Shown piece after piece: positions 27,098-34,136 of a stretch of DNA of 43,917 nucleotides. This DNA is from Bacteroidales bacterium (GTDB lineage: Bacteria; Bacteroidota; Bacteroidia; Bacteroidales; P3): NCBI GenBank assembly GCA_017480525.1, contig JAFVAM010000053.1:1-43917 (forward strand), read 5' to 3'. Made by a program: the position numbers and the translations under genes. Below the pieces are notes generated by a model. The model was given only the letters and a program-made list of their open reading frames with translations. It did not search any database and had not been told where the DNA came from. Position 1 is the first letter of the stretch; each line of letters opens with the position of its first letter.

Positions 27098-27426
27098 TTA
27101 CGCACAATAAACGTGCGACGACAACCATTTATTACAGCCTCTGTCAAAAAAGTATTTTATCGTGGCAACGACCTGTTGCGGGCAATGTTCAATACCGTCC
27201 GCCCCCCCCCGGCTTCACACCAACCCCGCCTCGACGACAATGACGACAGCGGGCGTGGAAAGCACAACACCTCGCAAGCGGAAAGGGAGTCCACTCTCGC
27301 GAAAAGGAAACAGCTTGCCTACAGAAAGGGAAACAATCTGCCGGAGGAAAAAGATTTGGGCAAATGAAAATATATTTGTATCTTTGCATTTTCAAAATGA
27401 ATAACCACAAAACAAAAAACAACAGG
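27098..27426. other. Divergent intergenic region, sigma factor / C69 dipeptidase
   Basis: On the sigma side I see only a small inverted repeat. In the middle is a run of nine C (27202-27210). On the dipeptidase side, purine-rich units beginning GAAAG recur every 20-23 bases (about 27258-27350) up to a promoter (27355-27386). No gene is recognisable. Confidence 0.55.
27355..27386 (+). promoter_or_regulatory. Promoter of the C69 dipeptidase gene
   Basis: TTTG (27355-27358), a 20-base spacer and TATCTTTG (27379-27386) match the Bacteroidota consensus. The start codon is 40 bases downstream. Confidence 0.85.
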
Positions 27427-29001
27427 ATGAAACGCATAGTATTCTTCATGTTCCTCGCGCTCACGTTGAGTGTCAGCGCACAGATGAGCCAGCGAGAAAG
27501 CTGCACCTCCATCATGGTGGGCAAACGAGCCACTGCCGACGGCAGCGTCATCACCTCGCACACCTGCGACGGCCGCTACCGCACATGGATGGCCGTGGAA
27601 CCCGCCGCCAACCACGCCACCGGCGAGAAGCACACCGTCCGCAAAGGCACCCTCCACACCTCCTATGCCACTGACACCACCGGCATCCGCGACGCCGGCG
27701 CCATAGCCGAGGCCGCGCACACCTACGCCTACCTCAACACCGCCTACCCCTGCCTCAACGAACGCCAGCTGGCCATCGGTGAGAGCACCTTCGGCGGCCC
27801 CGACACACTGCGCAACGAGAACGGCATGTTCCTCATCGAGGAACTTGAGCGCATCGCCCTGCAACGCTGCACCACGGCGCGCGAGGCCATCCGCCTCATC
27901 GCCGAACTCATCCGCCAGTATGGCTACGGCGACGGCGGCGAGTGCATCACCATTGCCGACCGCAACGAGGTATGGCAGATGGAAATTCTCGGTGAGGGCA
28001 AGAAGAAAATCGGCGGTATCTGGGCCGCCCAGCGTGTACCCGACGACCACGTGGCTGTGAGTTGCAACATTGCCCGTATCGGCCGCCTCCAGCGCAACAA
28101 CCCCGACTATTTCATGTGCTCCGACAACATCGAGGCTGTGGCCAGAAAATACAAACTCTGGGACGGCAAAGGCGAGTTCATCTTCTGGAAAGCCTTCAAC
28201 GACAGCTACGCCCAAGGCAAGAACTTCCGCGAGCGCGAATGGTTCATTTTCAACATCCTGGCACCCTCACTGGGTCTCTCCATGGACATGCCGGAGCTGC
28301 CTTTCAGCATCAAGCCCGACAAAAATGTCGCAGCCACCGATGTCATGGCGCTGCTGCGCTCCACCTATGAGGGTACCGACCTCGACATGACGCGCAACCT
28401 CAAAATGGTCGTCGACCGCAAGCGCAAGAACGGAACAACCTACAAGGACACCATTCCCAGCCCCGCGGCCAACCCGTGGCTGACGGGCACCATGCAGAAA
28501 ACCCTCAACTACCTCAACCCCGATGCTGTGAAGTTCCAACGTACGGTGAGCGTGGCCTGGTGCAGCTACAGCTTCGTGGCACAACTGCGTGACTGGTTGC
28601 CCGACGAGGTGGGCGGAGTATGCTGGATTTCCGTAGACAACCCCGGCCAGTCGCCCCGCATCCCCATCTTCTGCGGCACCACACGCCTGCCCAAGGCCTT
28701 TGCCCTCTGCGGACAGAAGAAATACAACGAGCAGACCGTCCTTTGGCAGTTCCGCAAGGCCAACAAGCTGGCCACCCTGGCCTGGCAGACAACCAAGAAA
28801 GACCACATGGACGAGGTGCTGCGCCTGGAGCGCAACGCCTTTGCCGGCCTCAACACCCTCGAACCCGCCATCAAAGACATGACAGCCGCCCGCCGCGCCG
28901 ACGTCCTCAACGAATACACTTTCCGCGTCTACGACGACGCCACTTACATCTGGCATCAGATGGAGGAAGAATACTGGCAGATGTTCGGCATGGGCTTCTG
29001 A
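27427..29001 (+). CDS. Secreted C69 family dipeptidase (PepD-like)
   Basis: Family C69 enzymes are N-terminal nucleophile dipeptidases. The 524-residue protein has a signal peptide (MKRIVFFMFLALTLSVSAQ). The presumed catalytic cysteine is Cys26 in ESCTSIMVGKRATADGSVIT, placed close to the processed N-terminus as expected for this mechanism. Further family matches are AIGESTFGGPD, FLIEELERIALQR, GDGGECITIADRNEVWQMEI and QRVPDDHVAVSCNIARIG. I chose ATG 27427, which follows AACAGG and opens a proper signal peptide; upstream in-frame starts lie before or within the promoter and would not be transcribed. A periplasmic or surface role in peptide use is likely. Confidence 0.9.
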   Translation: MKRIVFFMFLALTLSVSAQMSQRESCTSIMVGKRATADGSVITSHTCDGRYRTWMAVEPAANHATGEKHTVRKGTLHTSYATDTTGIRDAGAIAEAAHTYAYLNTAYPCLNERQLAIGESTFGGPDTLRNENGMFLIEELERIALQRCTTAREAIRLIAELIRQYGYGDGGECITIADRNEVWQMEILGEGKKKIGGIWAAQRVPDDHVAVSCNIARIGRLQRNNPDYFMCSDNIEAVARKYKLWDGKGEFIFWKAFNDSYAQGKNFREREWFIFNILAPSLGLSMDMPELPFSIKPDKNVAATDVMALLRSTYEGTDLDMTRNLKMVVDRKRKNGTTYKDTIPSPAANPWLTGTMQKTLNYLNPDAVKFQRTVSVAWCSYSFVAQLRDWLPDEVGGVCWISVDNPGQSPRIPIFCGTTRLPKAFALCGQKKYNEQTVLWQFRKANKLATLAWQTTKKDHMDEVLRLERNAFAGLNTLEPAIKDMTAARRADVLNEYTFRVYDDATYIWHQMEEEYWQMFGMGF

Positions 29002-29383
29002 CCCGGAAGCCTCGAAAGACAACGCACCATCGCCCCACCTCCACCCTACCCTCTCCGTACCATCTTCTACCATGGTAGGTGTTGGTACGAAGAGGGCAGG
29101 AAGCGGGGAAGAAGCGGGGAAGAAGATGATGGCTGGAAAAACTGGTTTCCAGAAAGTTGCAAACTGTTAATTTTTGTTAAAAAACGAACGTTTTTTTCAT
29201 GTTATTCCACGGCATCGTTGCCACCAACAACTGCGAGACTCCTATAGAGCCGGTGTTCCTTTTCACCCCCTCGGCACGGGTGTCACGACATGTCGCGACA
29301 TGTGGAACGCCCTCGTCATCGACGGCAGGGAGGCCTTCTCACTTCGGGCCGTCAGCGGCACGTTCAATATTGAAAACTAAAGA
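29002..29383. other. Intergenic region with hairpin element
   Basis: The region holds copy C of the intergenic element (29046-29152), then an A/T-rich stretch. Two overlapping reading frames of 62-68 codons at 29174-29387 have no recognisable features and no promoter. I see no tRNA. Confidence 0.5.
29046..29152 (+). repeat. Intergenic hairpin element, copy C
   Basis: The best preserved copy. A long interrupted hairpin (29049-29096) pairs CCCTCT with AGAGGG, CGTACC with GGTACG and CTACC with GGTAG around an AT centre. A purine-rich arm follows with two GGGGAAGAAG units (24 bases, 29105-29128, identical to copy B), then CTGGAAA...TTTCCAG (29133-29152). Confidence 0.7.
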
Positions 29384-30544
29384 ATGAAAACCATGCAACG
29401 CATCTCACTCATCATGCTGTTTCTGCTTGCGACAGCTGTCAGCCACGGGCAGAGTCTGAAGCTTATCTTTGCCGGCGACCTCATGGGCCACGGGCCGCAG
29501 CACAAGGCGGCGCTGCAAGCGGACGGAAGCTACGACTACCGGCCCTGCTTCCGCTTCGTGGAGGACTATATCAAGAGTGCCGACCTGGCCATAGTGAACC
29601 TGGAGGTGACGCTCGCCGGGCCGCCCTACACGGGCTATCCGCAGTTCTCCTCGCCACGCGAACTGGCCGTAGCGGCCAAAGAGGCGGGTTTCGACATCAT
29701 GACCACCGCCAACAACCACTGCATGGACCGCGGCAAGGCGGGGCTGGAGCGCACCCTGCGGGTGCTCGACACCCTCGGCATCCCCCACCTCGGCACATAC
29801 CGCGACAGCGAGCAGCACGACAGCGAGCATCCTCTCATGGTGGAACGCAACGGTGTGCGTCTCGCATTCCTCTGCTACACCTACGGCACCAACGGCATCG
29901 AGGTGCAGCACCCCAACGTGGTGAACTTCATCGACACCGCCGAGATGGCGCGCGACCTGCGCGTGGCACAAGAAAAAGGAGCCGACTTTGTCATCACGCT
30001 CATCCACTGGGGCATCGAATATGCCACCAAGGCCAACAGCGAGCAAGAGGAGACGGCACGATGGCTGCTGGAACACGGCTGCGACGCCGTCATCGGCGGA
30101 CACCCCCACGTGGTGCAGAACTTCACGCTCGACGCACGCCCAGGCAACGACCGCTTCCCCGAAGTGGTAGTCTACTCGATGGGCAACCTTGTCAGCAACC
30201 AGCGCGACGTGAACTGCGACGGCGGCATCATGATTGAACTCGACCTGCAGAAGACCTTCTTCTCCACCGAGGTCACCGCCTGCCACTATATGCCCTACTG
30301 GGTGAACCGTGGTACCGTGGACGACCTATACCAATATTATATAGTGCCTTCCACCGATGCCGTGGAGCACCCTGAAAGCTATCAAATCGAGGGCGAGATG
30401 CTGAATGCCCTGCGACGCTTCAGCGAGAACACCCGTGTCCGTCTCAACGCCTGCGCCCTGCCCAACGGCGCCAACATCATGGAGCACCGTTTCTACCACG
30501 ACCGCCAACCCGAACGACAGGACGGCAGTACGTGGACGAGATGA
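29384..30544 (+). CDS. CapA family protein (metallophosphatase-like)
   Basis: The 386-residue protein has a signal peptide (cleavage after SHGQ, about residue 23) and a PGA_cap/CapA domain with calcineurin-like metal motifs: FAGDLMGHGP, LAIVNLEVTLAG, MTTANNHCMDRG, LIHWGIEYATKANSEQEETA, and VIGGHPHVVQNF, which leads to VVYSMGNLVSNQ. CapA was first found in poly-gamma-glutamate capsule synthesis, and many homologues outside capsule operons have unknown roles; no capsule gene is nearby. A second in-frame ATG at 29393 is possible. A promoter for the FMN-binding gene lies just after its stop. Confidence 0.88.
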   Translation: MKTMQRISLIMLFLLATAVSHGQSLKLIFAGDLMGHGPQHKAALQADGSYDYRPCFRFVEDYIKSADLAIVNLEVTLAGPPYTGYPQFSSPRELAVAAKEAGFDIMTTANNHCMDRGKAGLERTLRVLDTLGIPHLGTYRDSEQHDSEHPLMVERNGVRLAFLCYTYGTNGIEVQHPNVVNFIDTAEMARDLRVAQEKGADFVITLIHWGIEYATKANSEQEETARWLLEHGCDAVIGGHPHVVQNFTLDARPGNDRFPEVVVYSMGNLVSNQRDVNCDGGIMIELDLQKTFFSTEVTACHYMPYWVNRGTVDDLYQYYIVPSTDAVEHPESYQIEGEMLNALRRFSENTRVRLNACALPNGANIMEHRFYHDRQPERQDGSTWTR

Positions 30545-30562
30545 CAATTCGGAAAAAAGTTG

Positions 30563-30570
30563 TATCTTTG
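30563..30570 (+). promoter_or_regulatory. -7 element of the FMN-binding/PqqD operon
   Basis: TATCTTTG followed by CA, 18 bases after the CapA stop and 32 bases before the next start, fits TAnnTTTG. No TTTG was found at the right -33 distance. Confidence 0.7.
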
Positions 30571-30602
30571 CACCATAAAAAAAACAAAAAAACATTACTA
30601 CC

Positions 30603-31154
30603 ATGAAGAAAATCATTGCATTGTCTATCATTGCCCTCCTGGGTACCGGTGTCGCCGCCGCCCAGCACCAGCACGGCCATGGCCACGGATGTGGCAACTG
30701 TCCCCACCACGCCAAACACCACGGTCAACATTCCCAGCAACAAGAACCTCAGGTGAACGCCGACGGAATCGAGATGGCCGTGGTCCACGCCTTCCCCACG
30801 GTGAAAAGCGTCGACAAAACGAAGAAAATGAGTCCTGTATACGACTCGCAGAAGAAGCTCCTCGGCTATGTGGTCTACAGCAAGCCCGCCTCCGACGGCA
30901 TCAAGGGCTATGCCGGCGAGACCCCAGTGGTCATCGCCTTCAGCACCAAGAAGGTCATCACCGGCGTCTACCTGCTTCCCTGCCAAGAAACCCCGGGCTT
31001 TGCCCACCGTGTGGAAGAGTCTGGATTCTACAAGAACTGGAACGGTCTGACGGTGAAGAAAGCCCTCAAAAAGGAGGTCGATGCTGTCAGTGGCGCCACT
31101 TTCACCTCCACCGCCGTGGCCAAGAGCGTCCGCGCAGCCTTGCAGGCTCTTTGA
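30603..31154 (+). CDS. Secreted FMN-binding protein with His-rich N-terminus
   Basis: The 183-residue protein has a signal peptide (cleavage after AAAAQ, about 21), a His/Cys-rich segment (about 21-43: QHQHGHGHGCGNCPHHAKHH) likely to bind metal, and an FMN-binding domain of the NqrC/RnfG type. The flavin attachment motif is SGATFTS at 163-169; Thr166 would be linked to FMN by an ApbE-type transferase. Such domains pass electrons at the membrane or in the periplasm. It is the first gene after the promoter at 30563, and the PqqD-like gene starts 23 bases after its stop. The role of the His-rich segment is inferred. Confidence 0.85.
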   Translation: MKKIIALSIIALLGTGVAAAQHQHGHGHGCGNCPHHAKHHGQHSQQQEPQVNADGIEMAVVHAFPTVKSVDKTKKMSPVYDSQKKLLGYVVYSKPASDGIKGYAGETPVVIAFSTKKVITGVYLLPCQETPGFAHRVEESGFYKNWNGLTVKKALKKEVDAVSGATFTSTAVAKSVRAALQAL

Positions 31155-31177
31155 CACAACAGAAAAACAACGACAAA

Positions 31178-31444
31178 ATGATAATCAACGACAAAATGAA
31201 AGTCCGCACCGTGGTGGGCGAGAACATCGTGATGATGCAGGGTGAGGGCCACACCGACATGACCCGCGTGGTGGCACTGAACACCAGCGCAATGGAACTC
31301 TACAACGCCCTCCTCGGCAAGGAATTCGAGCTGGCAGATGTCGTGAAGATACTCACCGACAACTATGATGTTGACGAGGAGGTGGCAAAACGCGATGCCG
31401 AAGCCTGGCTTGCCGATATGAAGAAGAACAACCTGGTGTTGTAA
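31178..31444 (+). CDS. PqqD-like protein (RiPP recognition element fold)
   Basis: The 88-residue protein fits the PqqD family (PF05402): a short beta-sheet start (VRTVVGENIVMMQGE), then TRVVALNTSAMELYNALLGK, a helix ADVVKILTDNYDVDEEVAKR and the final WLADMKKNNLV. PqqD domains bind leader peptides and hand them to modifying enzymes. A second possible start is ATG 31196. The stop overlaps the next start by one base (TAATG). No precursor peptide or maturase is adjacent, so its client is unknown. Confidence 0.8.
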   Translation: MIINDKMKVRTVVGENIVMMQGEGHTDMTRVVALNTSAMELYNALLGKEFELADVVKILTDNYDVDEEVAKRDAEAWLADMKKNNLVL

Positions 31445-32295
31445 TGGCACAGGCGACACTCTCCATCGGAGGCCACACCGTGATCCTGTCGGGCGGAAGT
31501 TCGGTGGACATGGCCATGTCACTGCCCGGCATGAAGGTGTTTGAGTGCGCCGAGGCGGAAGTTTCGATGCAATGGCACCTCGACAGCGTTATCGCAGCTA
31601 TGGAGTGCCGTTGGATCCACGAGTTCGACGTCTCCGACGGCGCCGTACACTGCCGTTTCGGTGTGGACGCACAAGGAGGCTACCACTACGACTTCGGCTC
31701 CTGCGGACGGTTGCACTACATGGAGGGCGACGGTGTCTACATCTCGCCCATGAGCAACGCCTCGGTGATGCGCTTCGCCCTCTGGACAGCCTTTGCCATG
31801 ATGGGAATGGCCGTCGGCGCCGTGCCCGTCCACTCGTCGGTGGTGGTCTGCGAAGGCAAAGCCGTGATGTGTCTCGGCGAAAGTGGAACAGGCAAGAGTA
31901 CCCATACACGCCTCTGGTTGGAGAACATCGACCACACCCATCTGCTCAACGACGACAGTCCCATCATAGCCATTCATGGCGACAAGGTCCGCGTCTATGG
32001 TTCTCCGTGGAGCGGAAAGACACACTGCTACCGACAGGAGAGCTTCCCCATCGCAGGTCTCCTGCGTCTCGAACAACGCAAGGAGAACACCATCCGCCGC
32101 CTGCGCGTACTCGAAGCTTTCGCTGCCCTGCAGCCTTCCTGCCCCCCATCAATGGCCAAAGACGAGCACTGCCTCGACCTGCTGGTGCAGTTCATCTCCA
32201 ACGTCATAGAGCACGTGCCGGTCTACCGCATGGGATGCCTGCCAAACGCGGAAGCAGCGCAGCTCAGCCACGAAACACTGATGCCATGGAAGTGA
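31444..32295 (+). CDS. HprK-like P-loop kinase
   Basis: The 283-residue protein has an N-terminal domain of about 105 residues that I do not recognise. A kinase core related to HPr kinase and PEP carboxykinase follows. It contains Walker A GESGTGKS (145-152), acidic pair Asp170-Asp171 in LLNDDSPIIA, and GSPWSGK (186-192). Homologues occur in lasso-peptide and other modified-peptide clusters, where one is known to phosphorylate a peptide serine. Together with the overlapping PqqD-like gene this suggests action on a peptide or protein substrate. No HPr or PTS genes are nearby. It overlaps the next gene by 10 bases. Confidence 0.8.
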   Translation: MAQATLSIGGHTVILSGGSSVDMAMSLPGMKVFECAEAEVSMQWHLDSVIAAMECRWIHEFDVSDGAVHCRFGVDAQGGYHYDFGSCGRLHYMEGDGVYISPMSNASVMRFALWTAFAMMGMAVGAVPVHSSVVVCEGKAVMCLGESGTGKSTHTRLWLENIDHTHLLNDDSPIIAIHGDKVRVYGSPWSGKTHCYRQESFPIAGLLRLEQRKENTIRRLRVLEAFAALQPSCPPSMAKDEHCLDLLVQFISNVIEHVPVYRMGCLPNAEAAQLSHETLMPWK

Positions 32296-33044
32296 GCAAC
32301 GACATCTATTTCGCCCTTGTGGAGGAGCGCATCGCCGAAGGACAGCCAGTGACCATCACACTGCGAGGCACCAGCATGCAGCCCACTCTGTGCACCGGCG
32401 ACACCCTGCTGCTCGAACCCGTGACACTGCCCTTGAAGCCTGGCGACATTGTCCTCTTCCGCTACCGCGGCAGACATCTCCTGCACCGTATCGTGGCCAT
32501 GACCGATGGACGGATCGCACTGCGGGGCGACAACTGCGAGAACTGCGAGGAATGCGAACTCTCCGACGTGGTGGCACGGATGAGGAAGGTGGTGAAGAAA
32601 GCCCGGATGCGGCACGCCCTCGTCTGGTGTACAGGTCCTCGCGGTCTCCGGCGGCTTCGACACCTCTATTTTGCCCTGCTGGCCTTCCTGATGTGGGCGC
32701 CCCTCAACGGAGTGGGAATCCCGCTGAACAACTATGTCTTCGGCCTCCGTACAGACCACCTGCTCCACGCCTCGGTCTTTGTTCCGTGTGTGTTCTTCCT
32801 CTGGGGGGTGGTGAAACCCGGATGGATGTCATGGCTCACAGCCGTCGGCATAGGGGTGCTGACAGAGAGTGTGCAATACCTCCTGCCATACCGGGGGTTC
32901 GACATCAACGACATGATAGCCAACTTCCTCGGCGTCACGCTGGGATGGGGGGCTATCGTTCTTTGCCGGCAAGCAGTCCGCAGGCGGCGTCGATATCCTC
33001 GCCACGGGAAGCGCGAAGGGTACACGTCACGCCGTGTCGATTGA
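32286..33044 (+). CDS. Ser/His signal-peptidase-like domain fused to VanZ-like membrane domain
   Basis: The 252-residue protein starts with an S24/S26-like peptidase domain (1-~100): nucleophile Ser30 in RGTSMQPTL, KPGDIVLF, and HLLHRIVAM with His67 where bacterial type I enzymes have Lys, as in the ER/archaeal/SipW type. From about residue 115 four membrane helices follow, with the VanZ-like signature LTESVQYLLPYRGFDINDMI and NFLGVTLGW. VanZ-like proteins include a teicoplanin-resistance factor; their biochemical role is unclear. The last ~30 residues (RRRRRYPRHGKREGYTSRRV) lie antisense to rlmN and look like a read-through tail. ATG 32286 overlaps the kinase gene by ten bases. Confidence 0.78.
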   Translation: MEVSNDIYFALVEERIAEGQPVTITLRGTSMQPTLCTGDTLLLEPVTLPLKPGDIVLFRYRGRHLLHRIVAMTDGRIALRGDNCENCEECELSDVVARMRKVVKKARMRHALVWCTGPRGLRRLRHLYFALLAFLMWAPLNGVGIPLNNYVFGLRTDHLLHASVFVPCVFFLWGVVKPGWMSWLTAVGIGVLTESVQYLLPYRGFDINDMIANFLGVTLGWGAIVLCRQAVRRRRRYPRHGKREGYTSRRVD

Positions 33045-34023
33045 GGTATTCCTGAAAGTTTTTGATGGTGGTGGGCGTTGAGGTTTGAAAGGGAGTGCCG
33101 GGAGAGGAGTGGAAACGGATGAGGTTGACGCGGCAGTCCAGGCCTCGAAGCAACTCCGTCAGTCTTTGCGCATGGGCGAGGTCGTCGTTCATGCCGCGAA
33201 ACATTGTATATTCGAAGGAGAGCCTGCGCTGGCCGCTCCAGTCGTAGTGCCTCAACAGCGCCAGCACCTCGGCGAGGGGGTAGGCCTTTTGCATGGGCAT
33301 GATTTCGAGACGCTCCTGCGGCACGGGGTTGTGCAGGCTGATGGCCAGGTGGCACTGGCACTCGTCGAGGAAACGCTTCAGGCCAGGGATGATGCCAACC
33401 GAGGAGACCGTGATGCGCTTGGGACTCCATGCCAACCCCCAGTCAGAGGTAAGCACGGCGCAGGCGTCGAGGACAGCGTCGAGATTGTCCATCGGTTCGC
33501 CCATGCCCATGAAGACAATGTTGGTGAGCTGTTCGCATTCGGGGATGGAGAAAATCTGGTTGAGGATGTCGCCTGCCGTGAGGGAGCCGTGGAATCCCTG
33601 CTGCCCTGTGACGCAGAAACTGCACCCCATCTTGCAGCCCACCTGGCAGGATATGCAGAGTGTGGCGCGGGAGGAATCCGGACTCTGAGCCCGGATTTCC
33701 GAAATTTTGTTTTCAGGGATATAGACAGCCTCGACATGACTATGGCCTCTCTCCTCCGCATTCCACACCTGGAAAAGGTATTTCTTTGTGCCGTCGCGCG
33801 ACACCTGACAGTTAACGGGGTGGCTGCGCCCGATGTAGGCCGTTTCGTTGAGTTTCGCCCGCTGGGCGAGGGAGAGATTGGACATGGCGTCGATGCTGTC
33901 GATGCGCTTCTTGTAGAGCCAGTCGCAAAGCTGTTTGGCGGTGAAACGGGGGAAACCCATGTCGGCACACAACGTCTGCAACTGCGGCAAAGTCTGTCCG
34001 AGTAGATTGATTTTGTCTGTCAT
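32953..34023 (-). CDS. rlmN: 23S rRNA (adenine-2503-C2) methyltransferase RlmN
   Basis: RlmN is a radical-SAM enzyme that methylates C2 of A2503 in 23S rRNA and A37 in some tRNAs. In the 356-residue protein the cluster motif is Cys130-x3-Cys134-x2-Cys137 (CQVGCKMGCSFC), with Cys123 (TLC) just before it. VFMGMGEPMDNLDAV and the C-terminal catalytic Cys348 (DIDAACGLLAG) are also in place, so all key residues are present. The 3' 92 bases overlap the VanZ-like gene on the opposite strand, and this shared segment includes the Cys348 codon. Confidence 0.95.
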   Translation of the reverse strand: MTDKINLLGQTLPQLQTLCADMGFPRFTAKQLCDWLYKKRIDSIDAMSNLSLAQRAKLNETAYIGRSHPVNCQVSRDGTKKYLFQVWNAEERGHSHVEAVYIPENKISEIRAQSPDSSRATLCISCQVGCKMGCSFCVTGQQGFHGSLTAGDILNQIFSIPECEQLTNIVFMGMGEPMDNLDAVLDACAVLTSDWGLAWSPKRITVSSVGIIPGLKRFLDECQCHLAISLHNPVPQERLEIMPMQKAYPLAEVLALLRHYDWSGQRRLSFEYTMFRGMNDDLAHAQRLTELLRGLDCRVNLIRFHSSPGTPFQTSTPTTIKNFQEYLNRHGVTCTLRASRGEDIDAACGLLAGKER

Positions 34024-34136
34024 TTCGGCAAAATTTCTTTATCGACGATTTAGGCGTTTTTTTGAAAGTCGTTCCTATAGGGTGTCAGCAAGTCCGAGAG
34101 ATCCGCCGACAAGCCAGATGGAGGGGCTTTCGCCAA

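Noticed and set aside
27202..27210. A run of nine C that could be a phase-variation tract
   Set aside because: It lies more than 100 bases from either start and outside the -33/-7 spacer, so slippage would have no obvious effect.
29174..29387. Two small overlapping frames that could be a peptide precursor for the PqqD module
   Set aside because: They lack a leader-like or repeated core sequence, start in A/T-rich non-coding DNA, and lie upstream of capA instead of in the module.
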